From Niastella soli (GTDB taxonomy: Bacteria > Bacteroidota > Bacteroidia > Chitinophagales > Chitinophagaceae), in the NCBI RefSeq assembly GCF_017742245.1, contig NZ_JAGHKO010000006.1:1-64000 (forward strand): 64,000 bases of DNA. The letters are read 5' to 3'. Of the stretch, positions 1 through 8,431 are shown piece after piece; positions within the stretch are counted from its first letter, which is position 1; the number at the start of each line of letters is the position of its first letter. The translations under genes and the position numbers were made by a program. Below the pieces are notes generated by a model, which did no database searches, was not told the DNA's origin, and was given only the letters and a program-made list of their open reading frames with translations.

Positions 1-141
1 ACCGCCTCTCCAATTAAGCTGCAGCATCTTACTGATTGGCAAGACGTGAAACGTGAAAGGTTAAACATGATACGGCAAACCGGCCTTCGCTGCGCTCAGG
101 TCCGTCAATCGGCAATCGTGAATCGGCAATGGAAATGCGGG

Positions 142-540
142 ATTCGGCTGCGCCTTATGCCCGGAATAAGGATTACGATATTCGGCTTATGCCTCATATT
201 TCCGAACCTGGATTGATTCCTCTTTATCTCTATTACAACATTCGGCTGGGTCCCTCATGGCTGAAACCTAAAGCTGATTTACTTCCATCATCGACTATTG
301 CATTCAGCTGCCGCCTCATGCCCGAAACAAGGATTATGATATTCGACTTACGCCTCACATTTTCGAAACTGTAGTGATTTACCTCCTTCATCTCTACTAC
401 AACAACATTCGGCTGACGCCTCATAGCCGGAATAAGGATTACTGAATTCGGCTGCGCCTCATATTTTCGAAACTGTAGTGATTCACTTCCTTCATATCTA
501 TTACAAGAAAATTCGGCTGACGCCTCTCCTCATGGCGGGA
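142..540. repeat. Degenerate tandem repeat array, period about 100 bp
   Basis: A core close to ATTCGGCTGACGCCTCAT recurs eight times, starting near 142, 180, 240, 302, 341, 407, 446 and 511. The spacing mostly alternates between about 39 and 60-66 bp, giving a higher-order period of about 100-105 bp. Between cores two fillers alternate: one contains CGGAATAAGGATTA, the other contains TTCGAAACTGTAGTGATT. Short open frames cross the array but look like by-products of the repeats. The rest of 1-804 shows no gene; 600-800 is AT-rich and probably holds the promoter of the GH76 gene. Confidence 0.7.
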
Positions 541-804
541 ACGGAGCCAACCTGGGACCTCCCCGAACCTGGAACCAGCAACCAGCAGCCCGAAACTTCA
601 AGCTTTGAACTGTGTAATTGATATGCAAATCAAATAGCCATTAATTAGATATTCATTATAGAATAATATATATGTGAGTTAGGAGTGCTGGGGGCTAGTA
701 AAAGTGAATTTGGTTCAGTATATTCAAGATAAATTCATTTAAAGCCCAATGGTCCATATGAAAAGCGGTTGATTAATTAATATTAGAAATTAAAACGCCC
801 TATT

Positions 805-1887
805 ATGAACCAGTTCCTGACTCTTTTAGCCCTTTCAATTTTATCAGTAACCACCGCCTTTTCACAATCAGTAAAGATCAACTGGTCAAAGGCTGCCGAC
901 AGCGCCCAGCAAGCTCTCACCACCCAGTTCTGGTCAAAAAGTCAAAACTATTTCCTGCACAACAACAACGGAAACGACACCTTCGACTATTGGTGGAATG
1001 CCCATGCCCTTGATGTACTGGCCAATGGATTTACCCGTACCAAAGACCCTGCTTATACTGCCCGTATGAGCAATCTGCTTACCGGGATCTATAACATGAA
1101 CGGTAGTCATTGGGCCAATAAGTTCTATGATGATATGGAATGGCTGGCCCTCGCCTGTTTGCATGCCTACGATGTTACCAATGACAGCAAATACAAAGAA
1201 GTGGCCGAAATACTGTGGGACAATATTAATGCTGGCTGGACAAACATCCATGGCGGTGGGATCATGTGGCAAAGCGGTATGCCTGATTCAAAAAATGCCT
1301 GCAGTAACGGTCCGGCCATTATCATTGCTGCAAAACTGTACAAACTCAATAAAGCAGGGGAGGACCTGAGTTGGGCAAAGAAAATTTATCAGTGGCAGGA
1401 AGCATACCTTGTTGATACAAGTCGTGGTGTAGTATGGGACGCCTTTGGCAATTATAAGGAAACTGGCCTCTATACCTACAACCAGGGTACCTGGCTGGGC
1501 GCAGCGCTCGAACTCTATACCATCACTAAAGACAATAAATACTTACAGGATGCGCTGAAAACTGCCAATTACATCATAAAGGACCAACAAAAATTTGCGC
1601 CCAATGGTATCCTGAAAGATGAAGGCGCAGGCGACGGCGGATTGTTCAAAGGCATCTTCATCAGCTATTTAAATGAATTGATCCGATTGAAGGAGATCAG
1701 CCGTTCAACCCGTAACGAGTATATTCAATTCCTGAAAACAAATGGAGAAAGCTTACTTACCAAAGCTACTTACCGACCCGATTATATCTTCAATTCTGAC
1801 TGGAGTGCCCAGCCAAAAGGACCTAAAACAGATGGCTCCATACAACTGAGTGCCTGTATGTTACTGGAAGCATTAGCCGGATTATAG
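805..1887 (+). CDS. Glycoside hydrolase family 76 (endo-alpha-1,6-mannanase type)
   Basis: This 360-aa protein has a Sec signal peptide (about residues 1-20, ending AFSQ) and a single GH76 (alpha/alpha)6 domain. The catalytic double aspartate is visible at D109-D110 in the motif YDDMEWLALA. Aromatic-rich helices and a WLGAALELY segment are typical of the family. Known members hydrolyse alpha-1,6-mannosidic bonds, for example in fungal mannan backbones. No lipobox is seen, so it is probably periplasmic or secreted. It is followed by a GH125 gene on the same strand, a common pairing in which GH76 makes oligosaccharides and GH125 trims them from the end. Family assignment is firm; the exact substrate is inferred. 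Confidence 0.92.
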   Translation: MNQFLTLLALSILSVTTAFSQSVKINWSKAADSAQQALTTQFWSKSQNYFLHNNNGNDTFDYWWNAHALDVLANGFTRTKDPAYTARMSNLLTGIYNMNGSHWANKFYDDMEWLALACLHAYDVTNDSKYKEVAEILWDNINAGWTNIHGGGIMWQSGMPDSKNACSNGPAIIIAAKLYKLNKAGEDLSWAKKIYQWQEAYLVDTSRGVVWDAFGNYKETGLYTYNQGTWLGAALELYTITKDNKYLQDALKTANYIIKDQQKFAPNGILKDEGAGDGGLFKGIFISYLNELIRLKEISRSTRNEYIQFLKTNGESLLTKATYRPDYIFNSDWSAQPKGPKTDGSIQLSACMLLEALAGL

Positions 1888-2065
1888 ATCTAATTACTTT
1901 CATTCGATATACCTGCAGATACCCCAGCATGTTTGTTGCAAATCCCTGACTGAAAAGCCGGGGATTTGCGTTTTAGGAGAAGAGGTGACTTTGGGGGTTT
2001 ATTGCCAATCAAATGCTGCTAAACGAATTAAACATGTAGATTTACCAGCAAATTTTGCAATAAAC

Positions 2066-3496
2066 ATGTCACATATGAAAAGGCGAAGCTTTATTCAACA
2101 ATCTACTCTGGCAGGCGCTGGTTTATTACTAGGCAATATGCGTGGCCTGACAGCCCCCCTTCAATACCCCGTAGTTCGTACCCCGGCCGATAAACGGAAC
2201 TTCACCAGTACCGCAGTGGAAAATGCCATAAAAGAATTCCAGGCCAATGTTAAACAGCCTGAACTGGCCTGGCTGTTTGAAAACTGCTTCCCTAATACAC
2301 TGGATACTACTGTGTTTCATACTACGCAAAGCGGGCGCCCCGAAACTTATGTGATCACCGGTGACATCGATGCTATGTGGTTGCGAGACAGCAGCGCCCA
2401 GGTATGGCCTTATCTGGCATTTATGTTGCAGGATAAACCCCTGCAACAGTTGATCGCCGGCGTTATCAATAAACAAACCGCCTGTATTCTGAAAGATCCA
2501 TATGCCAACGCATTCTATAATGATCCCGAGAAGAAAAGTGAATGGGAAAAAGACCATACCGATATGAAGGCCGGTGTGCATGAACGCAAATGGGAGATCG
2601 ATTCGTTATGCTATCCTATCCGCCTGGCTTATCGCTACTGGAAACTCAGCGGTGATACAACGCCTTTCGATGCACAATGGCAACAAGCGATCAAGACCAT
2701 CCTGGCTACCTTCCGCGATCAACAACGTAAGAGTGGCAATGGTTCCTATAAATTTCAGCGTACTACACCGCATGCCACCGATACGCAGCCTATGCGCGGT
2801 TATGGCTACCCGGTAAGACCAGTGGGATTGATCTGCTCGGCTTTCCGCCCAAGTGATGATGCTACGCTGTTTTCTTTCCTGATACCTTCTAATTTCTTTG
2901 CGGTAGTGAGCTTACGGCAAGCTGCAGAAATGTTCACTGTCATCGTAAAAGATTCCGCTACTGCTGCCCAGTTAAATGCACTGGCCAGTGAAGTGGAGAA
3001 GGCATTACTACAATATGCCATAGTAGAGCACAAAGGCTATGGAAAGGTATACGCCTATGAAGTGAATGGCTTTGGCAGTTTCAATTTAATGGACGATGCC
3101 AATGTACCCAGTCTGCTCGGTATGCCTTATCTGGGTGCCGTAAAAACATCAGATCCTGTATATCAAAATACCCGCAAGCTGGTGTTGTCAGCTGACAACC
3201 CTTTCTTCTATAAGGGCAAAGCGGGTGAAGGTATTGGCGGTCCACACGTTGGACAGGATATGATCTGGCCCATGGGAATCATTATGCGCGGACTTACCAG
3301 CACCAACATTACCGAGATCAAAGCCTGTATTGACATGTTGCGAAAAACTCATGCCGATACTGGTTTTATGCACGAATCTTTTCATAAAGACGATCCCAAA
3401 AAATTCAGCCGTAGCTGGTTCGCCTGGGCAAATACCTTGTTCGGTGAGTTCTTGTGGAAGACATATAAAGAACAGCCTGCATTATTAAAGAGCTAA
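2066..3496 (+). CDS. Glycoside hydrolase family 125 (exo-alpha-1,6-mannosidase type)
   Basis: GH125 enzymes release mannose from alpha-1,6-linked mannosides. The signature MWLRDSSAQV lies near residues 104-113, and the C-terminal SWFAWANTLFGE is also typical. The frame is open back to a GTG at 1985, but ATG codons at 2066 and 2075 begin a signal with the twin Arg in KRRSFIQQSTLAGAG, so export by Tat (or Sec) is likely and one of these two is the start. The 1985-2065 stretch reads better as a leader. Only two bases separate the stop from the next gene (GH78), so they are probably co-transcribed, with GH76 upstream. Confidence 0.9.
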   Translation: MSHMKRRSFIQQSTLAGAGLLLGNMRGLTAPLQYPVVRTPADKRNFTSTAVENAIKEFQANVKQPELAWLFENCFPNTLDTTVFHTTQSGRPETYVITGDIDAMWLRDSSAQVWPYLAFMLQDKPLQQLIAGVINKQTACILKDPYANAFYNDPEKKSEWEKDHTDMKAGVHERKWEIDSLCYPIRLAYRYWKLSGDTTPFDAQWQQAIKTILATFRDQQRKSGNGSYKFQRTTPHATDTQPMRGYGYPVRPVGLICSAFRPSDDATLFSFLIPSNFFAVVSLRQAAEMFTVIVKDSATAAQLNALASEVEKALLQYAIVEHKGYGKVYAYEVNGFGSFNLMDDANVPSLLGMPYLGAVKTSDPVYQNTRKLVLSADNPFFYKGKAGEGIGGPHVGQDMIWPMGIIMRGLTSTNITEIKACIDMLRKTHADTGFMHESFHKDDPKKFSRSWFAWANTLFGEFLWKTYKEQPALLKS

Positions 3497-3498
3497 GC

Positions 3499-6276
3499 AT
3501 GTTACATAAGAAAGCAATTTGCGCCATTGTATTAATGGTCTTTGCTATTAATACAATGGCGCAATCGGTATGTTTACCCGTGGAGTTGCGCTGTGAGTAT
3601 CTGACCAATCCCTTAGGGATAGATGCTGCACAACCGCGTTTTACCTGGCAATTAAAGGATACCCGCAAAGGAGCATGGCAAACAGCGTTTCAGGTTATTG
3701 TTGGGACCGACTCACTGGCTGTAAGCCAGGGTAATGGAAATTTTTGGAAAACGGATTCCATGCCATCTGCCCAGCAACTGGTGGTTTACCAGGGCAAACC
3801 CCTGCAGCCATTCACCCGGTATTTTTATGCGGTTCAGGTATGGGATAAAGATAAACAGGTATCACCGTTATCTTCAGTTGGTTGTTTTGAAACAGGTATG
3901 ATGAACAGCGTCAATTGGCAAGGCGCCTGGATCAGTGACAGCCGGGACATCAATACTAAACCGGCGCCTTATTTCAGAAAGGCATTCTCTCTTAATAAGA
4001 AAATACGGTCCGCCCGCGCATACATTGCAGTCGCCGGGTTGTATGAACTATATCTCAATGGCAACAGGATCGGCGATCATCGCCTCGATCCTATGTATAC
4101 CCGGTTCGACCGGCGCACCCTGTACCTTACCCATGATGTGACTGCCCAGCTGCAAAGCGGAAAAAACGCCATTGGCGTTCTGTTGGGTAATGGCTGGTAC
4201 AATCACCAATCAACAGCCGTGTGGTATTTTCATGAAGCTCCCTGGCGCAACCGGCCCGCGTTCTGTATGGACCTGCGCATTACATATGAGGATGGAAGCG
4301 TGGAAACGATCACCTCAGGTAAAGATTGGAAAACAACCGGAAGTCCGGTCATCTTCAATAGCATTTATACTGGTGAACACTATGATGCCCGCCTGGAACA
4401 ACCCGGCTGGAGTGAAGCTGCTTTTGATGATTCAAAATGGAAAGAAGTGATCTATCGCGCGGCCCCATCAACGAATATTGTAGCTCAGATTATGCAGCCT
4501 ATCCGCATCACAGATACTATACCCACTAAATCTGTACATGCTTTTAACGATACCACCTTTGTGTTTGACCTTGGCCGGAACATCGCAGGTGTAAGCCGCC
4601 TGACAGTCAATGCGCCGGCTGGTACCCTGTTCCGGTTAAAGCATGGCGAACGGCTGCGACCAGATGGCCATGTTGATCAATCGAACATCGATGTACACTA
4701 CCGGCCGGTTGGTACTGCCGATCCTTTTGGTACCGACATCTTTATTGCCAGTGGCAAGGGCAACGAAAGTTTTATGCCCCGCTTCAACTACAAAGGATTT
4801 CAATACATAGAAGTGACCAGCAGTGTACCCGTGAAACTGGCAAAAGAAGCACTAACCGGTTACTTCATGCATAGTGATGTGCCCGCGCTTGGTACGGTAA
4901 CAACTTCCAACCCTGTCATCAACAAGATCTGGCAGGCGACCAATAATTCCTATCTGTCAAACCTTTATGGTTATCCCACCGATTGCCCCCAACGGGAAAA
5001 GAACGGCTGGACGGGCGATGCACATATCAACATAGAGACGGGGCTGTACAATTTTGATGGTATTACCATTTATGAAAAATGGCTGGCCGATCATCGGGAT
5101 GAACAACAGCCCAATGGCGTGTTGCCAGCCATCGTTCCTACCAGTGGCTGGGGGTATGAATGGGCCAACGGTCCCGACTGGACGAGCACCATCGCCATCA
5201 TTCCCTGGAACATTTATTTATTCTATGGTGATACCCTTTTGTTAGCGCGTTGTTACGATAACATCCAACGCTATGTTGATCACATTGACCAGTTATATCC
5301 TTCCGGTTTAACCACCTGGGGATTGGGCGACTGGGTGCCGGTAAAATCAAAATCACCGGTTGAGCTTACTTCGTCCATCTACTATTATACTGATGCTTAT
5401 ATTCTTGCCAAAGCCGCACACATCCTGGGCCATTCAGCTGATGGAGAAAAGTATGATTCGCTGGCCACCAGGATCAAAAGCGCCATAAACGACAAATACC
5501 TGAACCCGGTAACCGGCATCTATGGCAGCGGAACGCAAACCGAATTAAGTTTTCCCTTATACTGGAACGTGGTACCTGATTCCCTGGTAACGAAAGTCGC
5601 TGCTAACCTCGCTAAACGGGTAGAGGCCGACAGCATCAGACTTGATGTGGGACTATTGGGCACCAAATCCATCCTGAATGCATTGAGTGAAAACGGCTAT
5701 GCTGACCTGGCTTATAAACTGGCTTCAAGGGAAAGCTTTCCCGCCTGGGGTTGGTGGATCGTAAATGGCGCCACTACTTTATATGAGAACTGGAAGATCG
5801 ATGCCGCCAATGACATTTCACTCAATCATATTATGTTTGGCGAAATAGGCGCCTGGTTCTACAAGGGATTGGGCGGAATAAAACCAGCAGCAGAATTACC
5901 AGGCTTTAAATGGTTCTTATTGAAGCCGAATTTTGTAAACGGACTGAACCAGTTGGATGCTACCCACCGGTCGCCCTATGGTACTATTGTATCGTCCTGG
6001 AAACGAAACGGTAGTAAAATATCTTATACCGTTGTTGTACCACCTGGTGCCAAAGCAACACTTCAATTGAGTGTATCAAGAAATCAAAAGCTTTTTAAGA
6101 ACGGTCAACTCAGAATGCCATTGATCAATTCATATACTGAATACCTGGGGGCCGGAACGTATACCTACGAATTACAAACCCAGGCAAAACCTGTCAATTA
6201 CCGAAAAATCTTAGGAAAGGCGTTCACTTTCCCGCCCCTCTTTTATTCTGATGGGTTACCGGCTATTAAAGAATAA
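3499..6276 (+). CDS. Alpha-L-rhamnosidase, GH78
   Basis: This 925-aa protein has a signal peptide (about 1-22), then the N-terminal beta domains of bacterial rhamnosidases and an (alpha/alpha)6 catalytic domain. The catalytic block starts at D495 (DCPQREKNGWTGD), placing D495, E500 and D507 at the spacing of D567, E572 and D579 of Bacillus RhaB. E763 in TLYENW matches the general-base region. It should remove terminal alpha-L-rhamnose. Length is normal for the family. It follows the GH125 gene by two bases. The codons for the signal peptide contain a perfect 17-bp inverted repeat (see 3520-3563). Family certain; linkage specificity unknown. Confidence 0.93.
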   Translation: MLHKKAICAIVLMVFAINTMAQSVCLPVELRCEYLTNPLGIDAAQPRFTWQLKDTRKGAWQTAFQVIVGTDSLAVSQGNGNFWKTDSMPSAQQLVVYQGKPLQPFTRYFYAVQVWDKDKQVSPLSSVGCFETGMMNSVNWQGAWISDSRDINTKPAPYFRKAFSLNKKIRSARAYIAVAGLYELYLNGNRIGDHRLDPMYTRFDRRTLYLTHDVTAQLQSGKNAIGVLLGNGWYNHQSTAVWYFHEAPWRNRPAFCMDLRITYEDGSVETITSGKDWKTTGSPVIFNSIYTGEHYDARLEQPGWSEAAFDDSKWKEVIYRAAPSTNIVAQIMQPIRITDTIPTKSVHAFNDTTFVFDLGRNIAGVSRLTVNAPAGTLFRLKHGERLRPDGHVDQSNIDVHYRPVGTADPFGTDIFIASGKGNESFMPRFNYKGFQYIEVTSSVPVKLAKEALTGYFMHSDVPALGTVTTSNPVINKIWQATNNSYLSNLYGYPTDCPQREKNGWTGDAHINIETGLYNFDGITIYEKWLADHRDEQQPNGVLPAIVPTSGWGYEWANGPDWTSTIAIIPWNIYLFYGDTLLLARCYDNIQRYVDHIDQLYPSGLTTWGLGDWVPVKSKSPVELTSSIYYYTDAYILAKAAHILGHSADGEKYDSLATRIKSAINDKYLNPVTGIYGSGTQTELSFPLYWNVVPDSLVTKVAANLAKRVEADSIRLDVGLLGTKSILNALSENGYADLAYKLASRESFPAWGWWIVNGATTLYENWKIDAANDISLNHIMFGEIGAWFYKGLGGIKPAAELPGFKWFLLKPNFVNGLNQLDATHRSPYGTIVSSWKRNGSKISYTVVVPPGAKATLQLSVSRNQKLFKNGQLRMPLINSYTEYLGAGTYTYELQTQAKPVNYRKILGKAFTFPPLFYSDGLPAIKE
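3520..3563. repeat. Perfect 17-bp inverted repeat inside the GH78 signal-peptide codons
   Basis: The left arm TGCGCCATTGTATTAAT (3520-3536) and right arm ATTAATACAATGGCGCA (3547-3563) are exact reverse complements separated by a 10-nt loop. The structure begins 21 nt after the GH78 start codon, so it would form early in the mRNA or as a cruciform in the DNA. Confidence 0.9.
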
Positions 6277-6473
6277 GGTGCCAACTTTTGCGGCTGGTGA
6301 TTATTTACTATATATTCATAATCTATTATTATTAGATTATTTCCTATTGCATAAAACCGGCAACTATAACCACCTGCCGGATGTGCATATCTTTGTCATG
6401 TATTTTAAAACGGGTAAAGGCTTTTTTTATAGAATGCAGTGTACAACCTTATTACTTATTAAAACACTTATTC

Positions 6474-7487
6474 ATGAAAAAGATCTTTTCCGTTTCCCTC
6501 TTCTTTTCCCTGGTATTTGCACTGGGATGTAAAAAAAATGTCTCTCAAATACCTGTAACTGATGACGCCTCGGAGTTGGTAACGACACAGGCCGCTGAAG
6601 AAGCTACTGCCAAAGAGATAGTTATCTGCGATCAAAAGAATGCCCGTATCGTAATGGTCGATGTGGCCAACAGTAATACAATTACGTGGGAATGGAAACC
6701 CACTGCCTCCTATGCCATGATCCGTTCTGGTGCGCAAGGCTGGTTCTCCAACCTCAGCGAGGCCAAACCGATATACAGTGGTAAATATATTCTGGCTACT
6801 GCATCGGGCGGTGGGGTGGCCATCATCAATGTATCAACCAAAAAAGCCATCTGGTACGATTATGCCGGTGGAAATACCCACTCCGCAGAAGTACTTCCCA
6901 ATGGTAATGTGGTTACCGCTTCTACCACTGGTGGCTACCTGCTTATTTTCACCGTAGATTCCTATATTAATGACGACAGCAAACAAGGAGGAAAGGTAAC
7001 CTTTGAAGATGTGCACAATGTGGTATGGGATAAAGCCAACAACCTGTTATGGGCAGCCGGTAAAGACAAGCTGAAGGCCTTCAGTTATAACAACAGCTGC
7101 GGCAGCCCGGTCCTCACTTTAAAAAAGACCTATACCATGCCACAAGGCAATGCACATGACCTGTTCCCAGTGTATGGCAGCACTACCGATCTGTGGCTAA
7201 CAAACAGTGGACATGTCTATAAATTCAATGTATCTACTGGTGTATTTACTTTGATAAAAACTATCAGTGGGGCAAAATCGGTGTGCAATGGCCCTGATGG
7301 CTATGAAACCATCCTGGATGTTGCCAATGGCAATGGCGGAGAGACCTGGCGCACTGATGTGATCACCGACCTGAATGGCGCTACTGTTTTCAAGAACACC
7401 AGCTTTGGAATGTACAAGGTGCGTTGGAAACTCGTCAATTCATTCAGTTATCCGGCGGGGGATTCGTTTCATGAATGTACTCATTAA
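6474..7487 (+). CDS. DUF6528-like lipoprotein, propeller-like
   Basis: The chosen ATG at 6474 gives a clean lipoprotein signal, MKKIFSVS... with Cys19 in the lipobox LGC followed by KKN; the frame is open further upstream but that part is not signal-like. The mature protein (about 319 aa) has repeated short beta motifs such as ITWEWKPT, YILATASGGGVAI, NVVTASTTGGY and LLWAAGKDKL, consistent with a WD40/beta-propeller-like fold. It resembles DUF6528 proteins, surface lipoproteins seen near glycan-degradation genes; no enzyme activity is assigned. It lies about 200 bp after GH78 and ends close to the palindromic repeats at 7504. A glycan-binding role is a guess from context. Confidence 0.7.
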   Translation: MKKIFSVSLFFSLVFALGCKKNVSQIPVTDDASELVTTQAAEEATAKEIVICDQKNARIVMVDVANSNTITWEWKPTASYAMIRSGAQGWFSNLSEAKPIYSGKYILATASGGGVAIINVSTKKAIWYDYAGGNTHSAEVLPNGNVVTASTTGGYLLIFTVDSYINDDSKQGGKVTFEDVHNVVWDKANNLLWAAGKDKLKAFSYNNSCGSPVLTLKKTYTMPQGNAHDLFPVYGSTTDLWLTNSGHVYKFNVSTGVFTLIKTISGAKSVCNGPDGYETILDVANGNGGETWRTDVITDLNGATVFKNTSFGMYKVRWKLVNSFSYPAGDSFHECTH

Positions 7488-7503
7488 TGGAAAAGGGGAT
7501 AGG

Positions 7504-7572
7504 CAAGACCTGTAAGGAGCGCCATTTGAGTCAGTGTACGTAGATGGCTTAAGCGCTCCTGACAGGTCTTGA
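7504..7572. repeat. REP-like palindromic element, copy 1
   Basis: The left arm CAAGACCTGTAAGGAGCGC (from 7504) pairs with the right arm GCGCTCCTGACAGGTCTTG (to 7572) over 19 bp with one mismatch, around a loop of about 31 nt. It belongs to the family whose outer arms read GACCTGTMAGG. Lying after the lipoprotein stop, it could also act as a terminator. Confidence 0.8.
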
Positions 7573-7580
7573 TAAATGAA

Positions 7581-7648
7581 CAAGACCTGTCAGGTCCAAG
7601 GTGTCAGGCTGATAGTGCAAGACTCAATGATGGACCTTACAGGTCTTC
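7581..7648. repeat. REP-like palindromic element, copy 2
   Basis: The arms AAGACCTGTCAGGTCCA and TGGACCTTACAGGTCTT pair over 17 bp with one mismatch. The loop region CAAGACTCAATGATGG is nearly identical to that of the copy at 17767-17832, so the two are recent copies of one element. It ends at the 3' end of the minus-strand response regulator gene. Confidence 0.85.
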
Positions 7649-7652
7649 ATTC

Positions 7653-8426
7653 TCAAGCATCCTTATTCTTCCGCAATGCATAATCAGTAGGAGCGACCCC
7701 AAACTGTTTATGAAAATTCCTGGTGAAATTACTCTGCGAACTAAATCCCGTCATGGCGGCAATCTCATACATTTTATAATCACCGGAGACCAGCAGTTCG
7801 GCGGCTTTTTTCAGCCGGGTAATATGAATCAGTTCGAGCGGTGTATGGTCGCTGATGGCGGTGATCTTGCGGTATAAGGTCACCCGGCTCATATTCATGT
7901 ACCGTGCCAGTTGTTCCACATCCAGCTCCACTTCTTCCATATGCTCAATGATAATGGCATGCAGCGTAGCCAGAAACTGTTCATCGGCTTTGGTATGCGC
8001 CATACTATTAATGTGCACCAGCGGGGAATTGGCAAAATACTCCCGGATCATATTGCGATTGGTGAGCAAACTGGCCATCTGCGCCAGCAGGTGCTCCTTT
8101 GAAAAAGGTTTTTCTATATAGGCATCGGCACCCAGCTCCAACCCCTGCACTTTGGCCTGAATGGTATTCTTGGCCGTAAGCAGAATGATGGGAATATGTG
8201 AGTACTCCACATTCGATTTGATCAATGAACACAATGCAAACCCATCCATATCCGGCATCATCACATCACTGATGATCAGTTGTACCACGTTCGAAGCCAG
8301 CGCCTGCAAGGCTTCCTGTCCATTCGATGTTTTCAGTACTGCGTATTTTGGTTGCAAGATCCTTTCCAGGAAATCCAGGATTTCCTCTTCATCATCTACC
8401 AGCAAGATCAGCGGCAATTGATTCAT
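7653..8426 (-). CDS. Response regulator with AraC-type HTH output
   Basis: Starting at the ATG at 8426 (MNQLPLILLVDDEEE) gives a 257-aa protein. Residues 5-120 form a receiver domain with acidic pair D11-D12, phosphoacceptor D54 (ISDVMMPD), T84 and K106. The C-terminal 100 residues form an AraC-type double HTH (ELDVEQLARYMNMSRVTLYRK; AAMTGFSSQSNFTRNFHKQFG). It lies 5 bp after the sensor kinase gene. The two together equal a hybrid two-component system (HTCS) cut into two proteins. It probably activates the PUL, with the divergent susC promoter as the nearest target. The frame continues upstream to 8468, but that would overlap the kinase end and precede the receiver fold. Confidence 0.93.
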   Translation of the reverse strand: MNQLPLILLVDDEEEILDFLERILQPKYAVLKTSNGQEALQALASNVVQLIISDVMMPDMDGFALCSLIKSNVEYSHIPIILLTAKNTIQAKVQGLELGADAYIEKPFSKEHLLAQMASLLTNRNMIREYFANSPLVHINSMAHTKADEQFLATLHAIIIEHMEEVELDVEQLARYMNMSRVTLYRKITAISDHTPLELIHITRLKKAAELLVSGDYKMYEIAAMTGFSSQSNFTRNFHKQFGVAPTDYALRKNKDA

Positions 8427-8431
8427 AAGGT

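Noticed and set aside
1-40. Possible tRNA end at the left edge (minus strand looks like a D arm, AGCTTAATTGG)
   Set aside because: Only a short stretch matches, the stem does not close, and the rest would be outside the window.
129-424. Short frames on both strands over the left-edge repeats
   Set aside because: They mirror the tandem repeat and show no protein pattern.
1985-2065. GTG start giving a longer GH125 protein
   Set aside because: The extra 27 residues precede a clean twin-Arg signal and would bury it.
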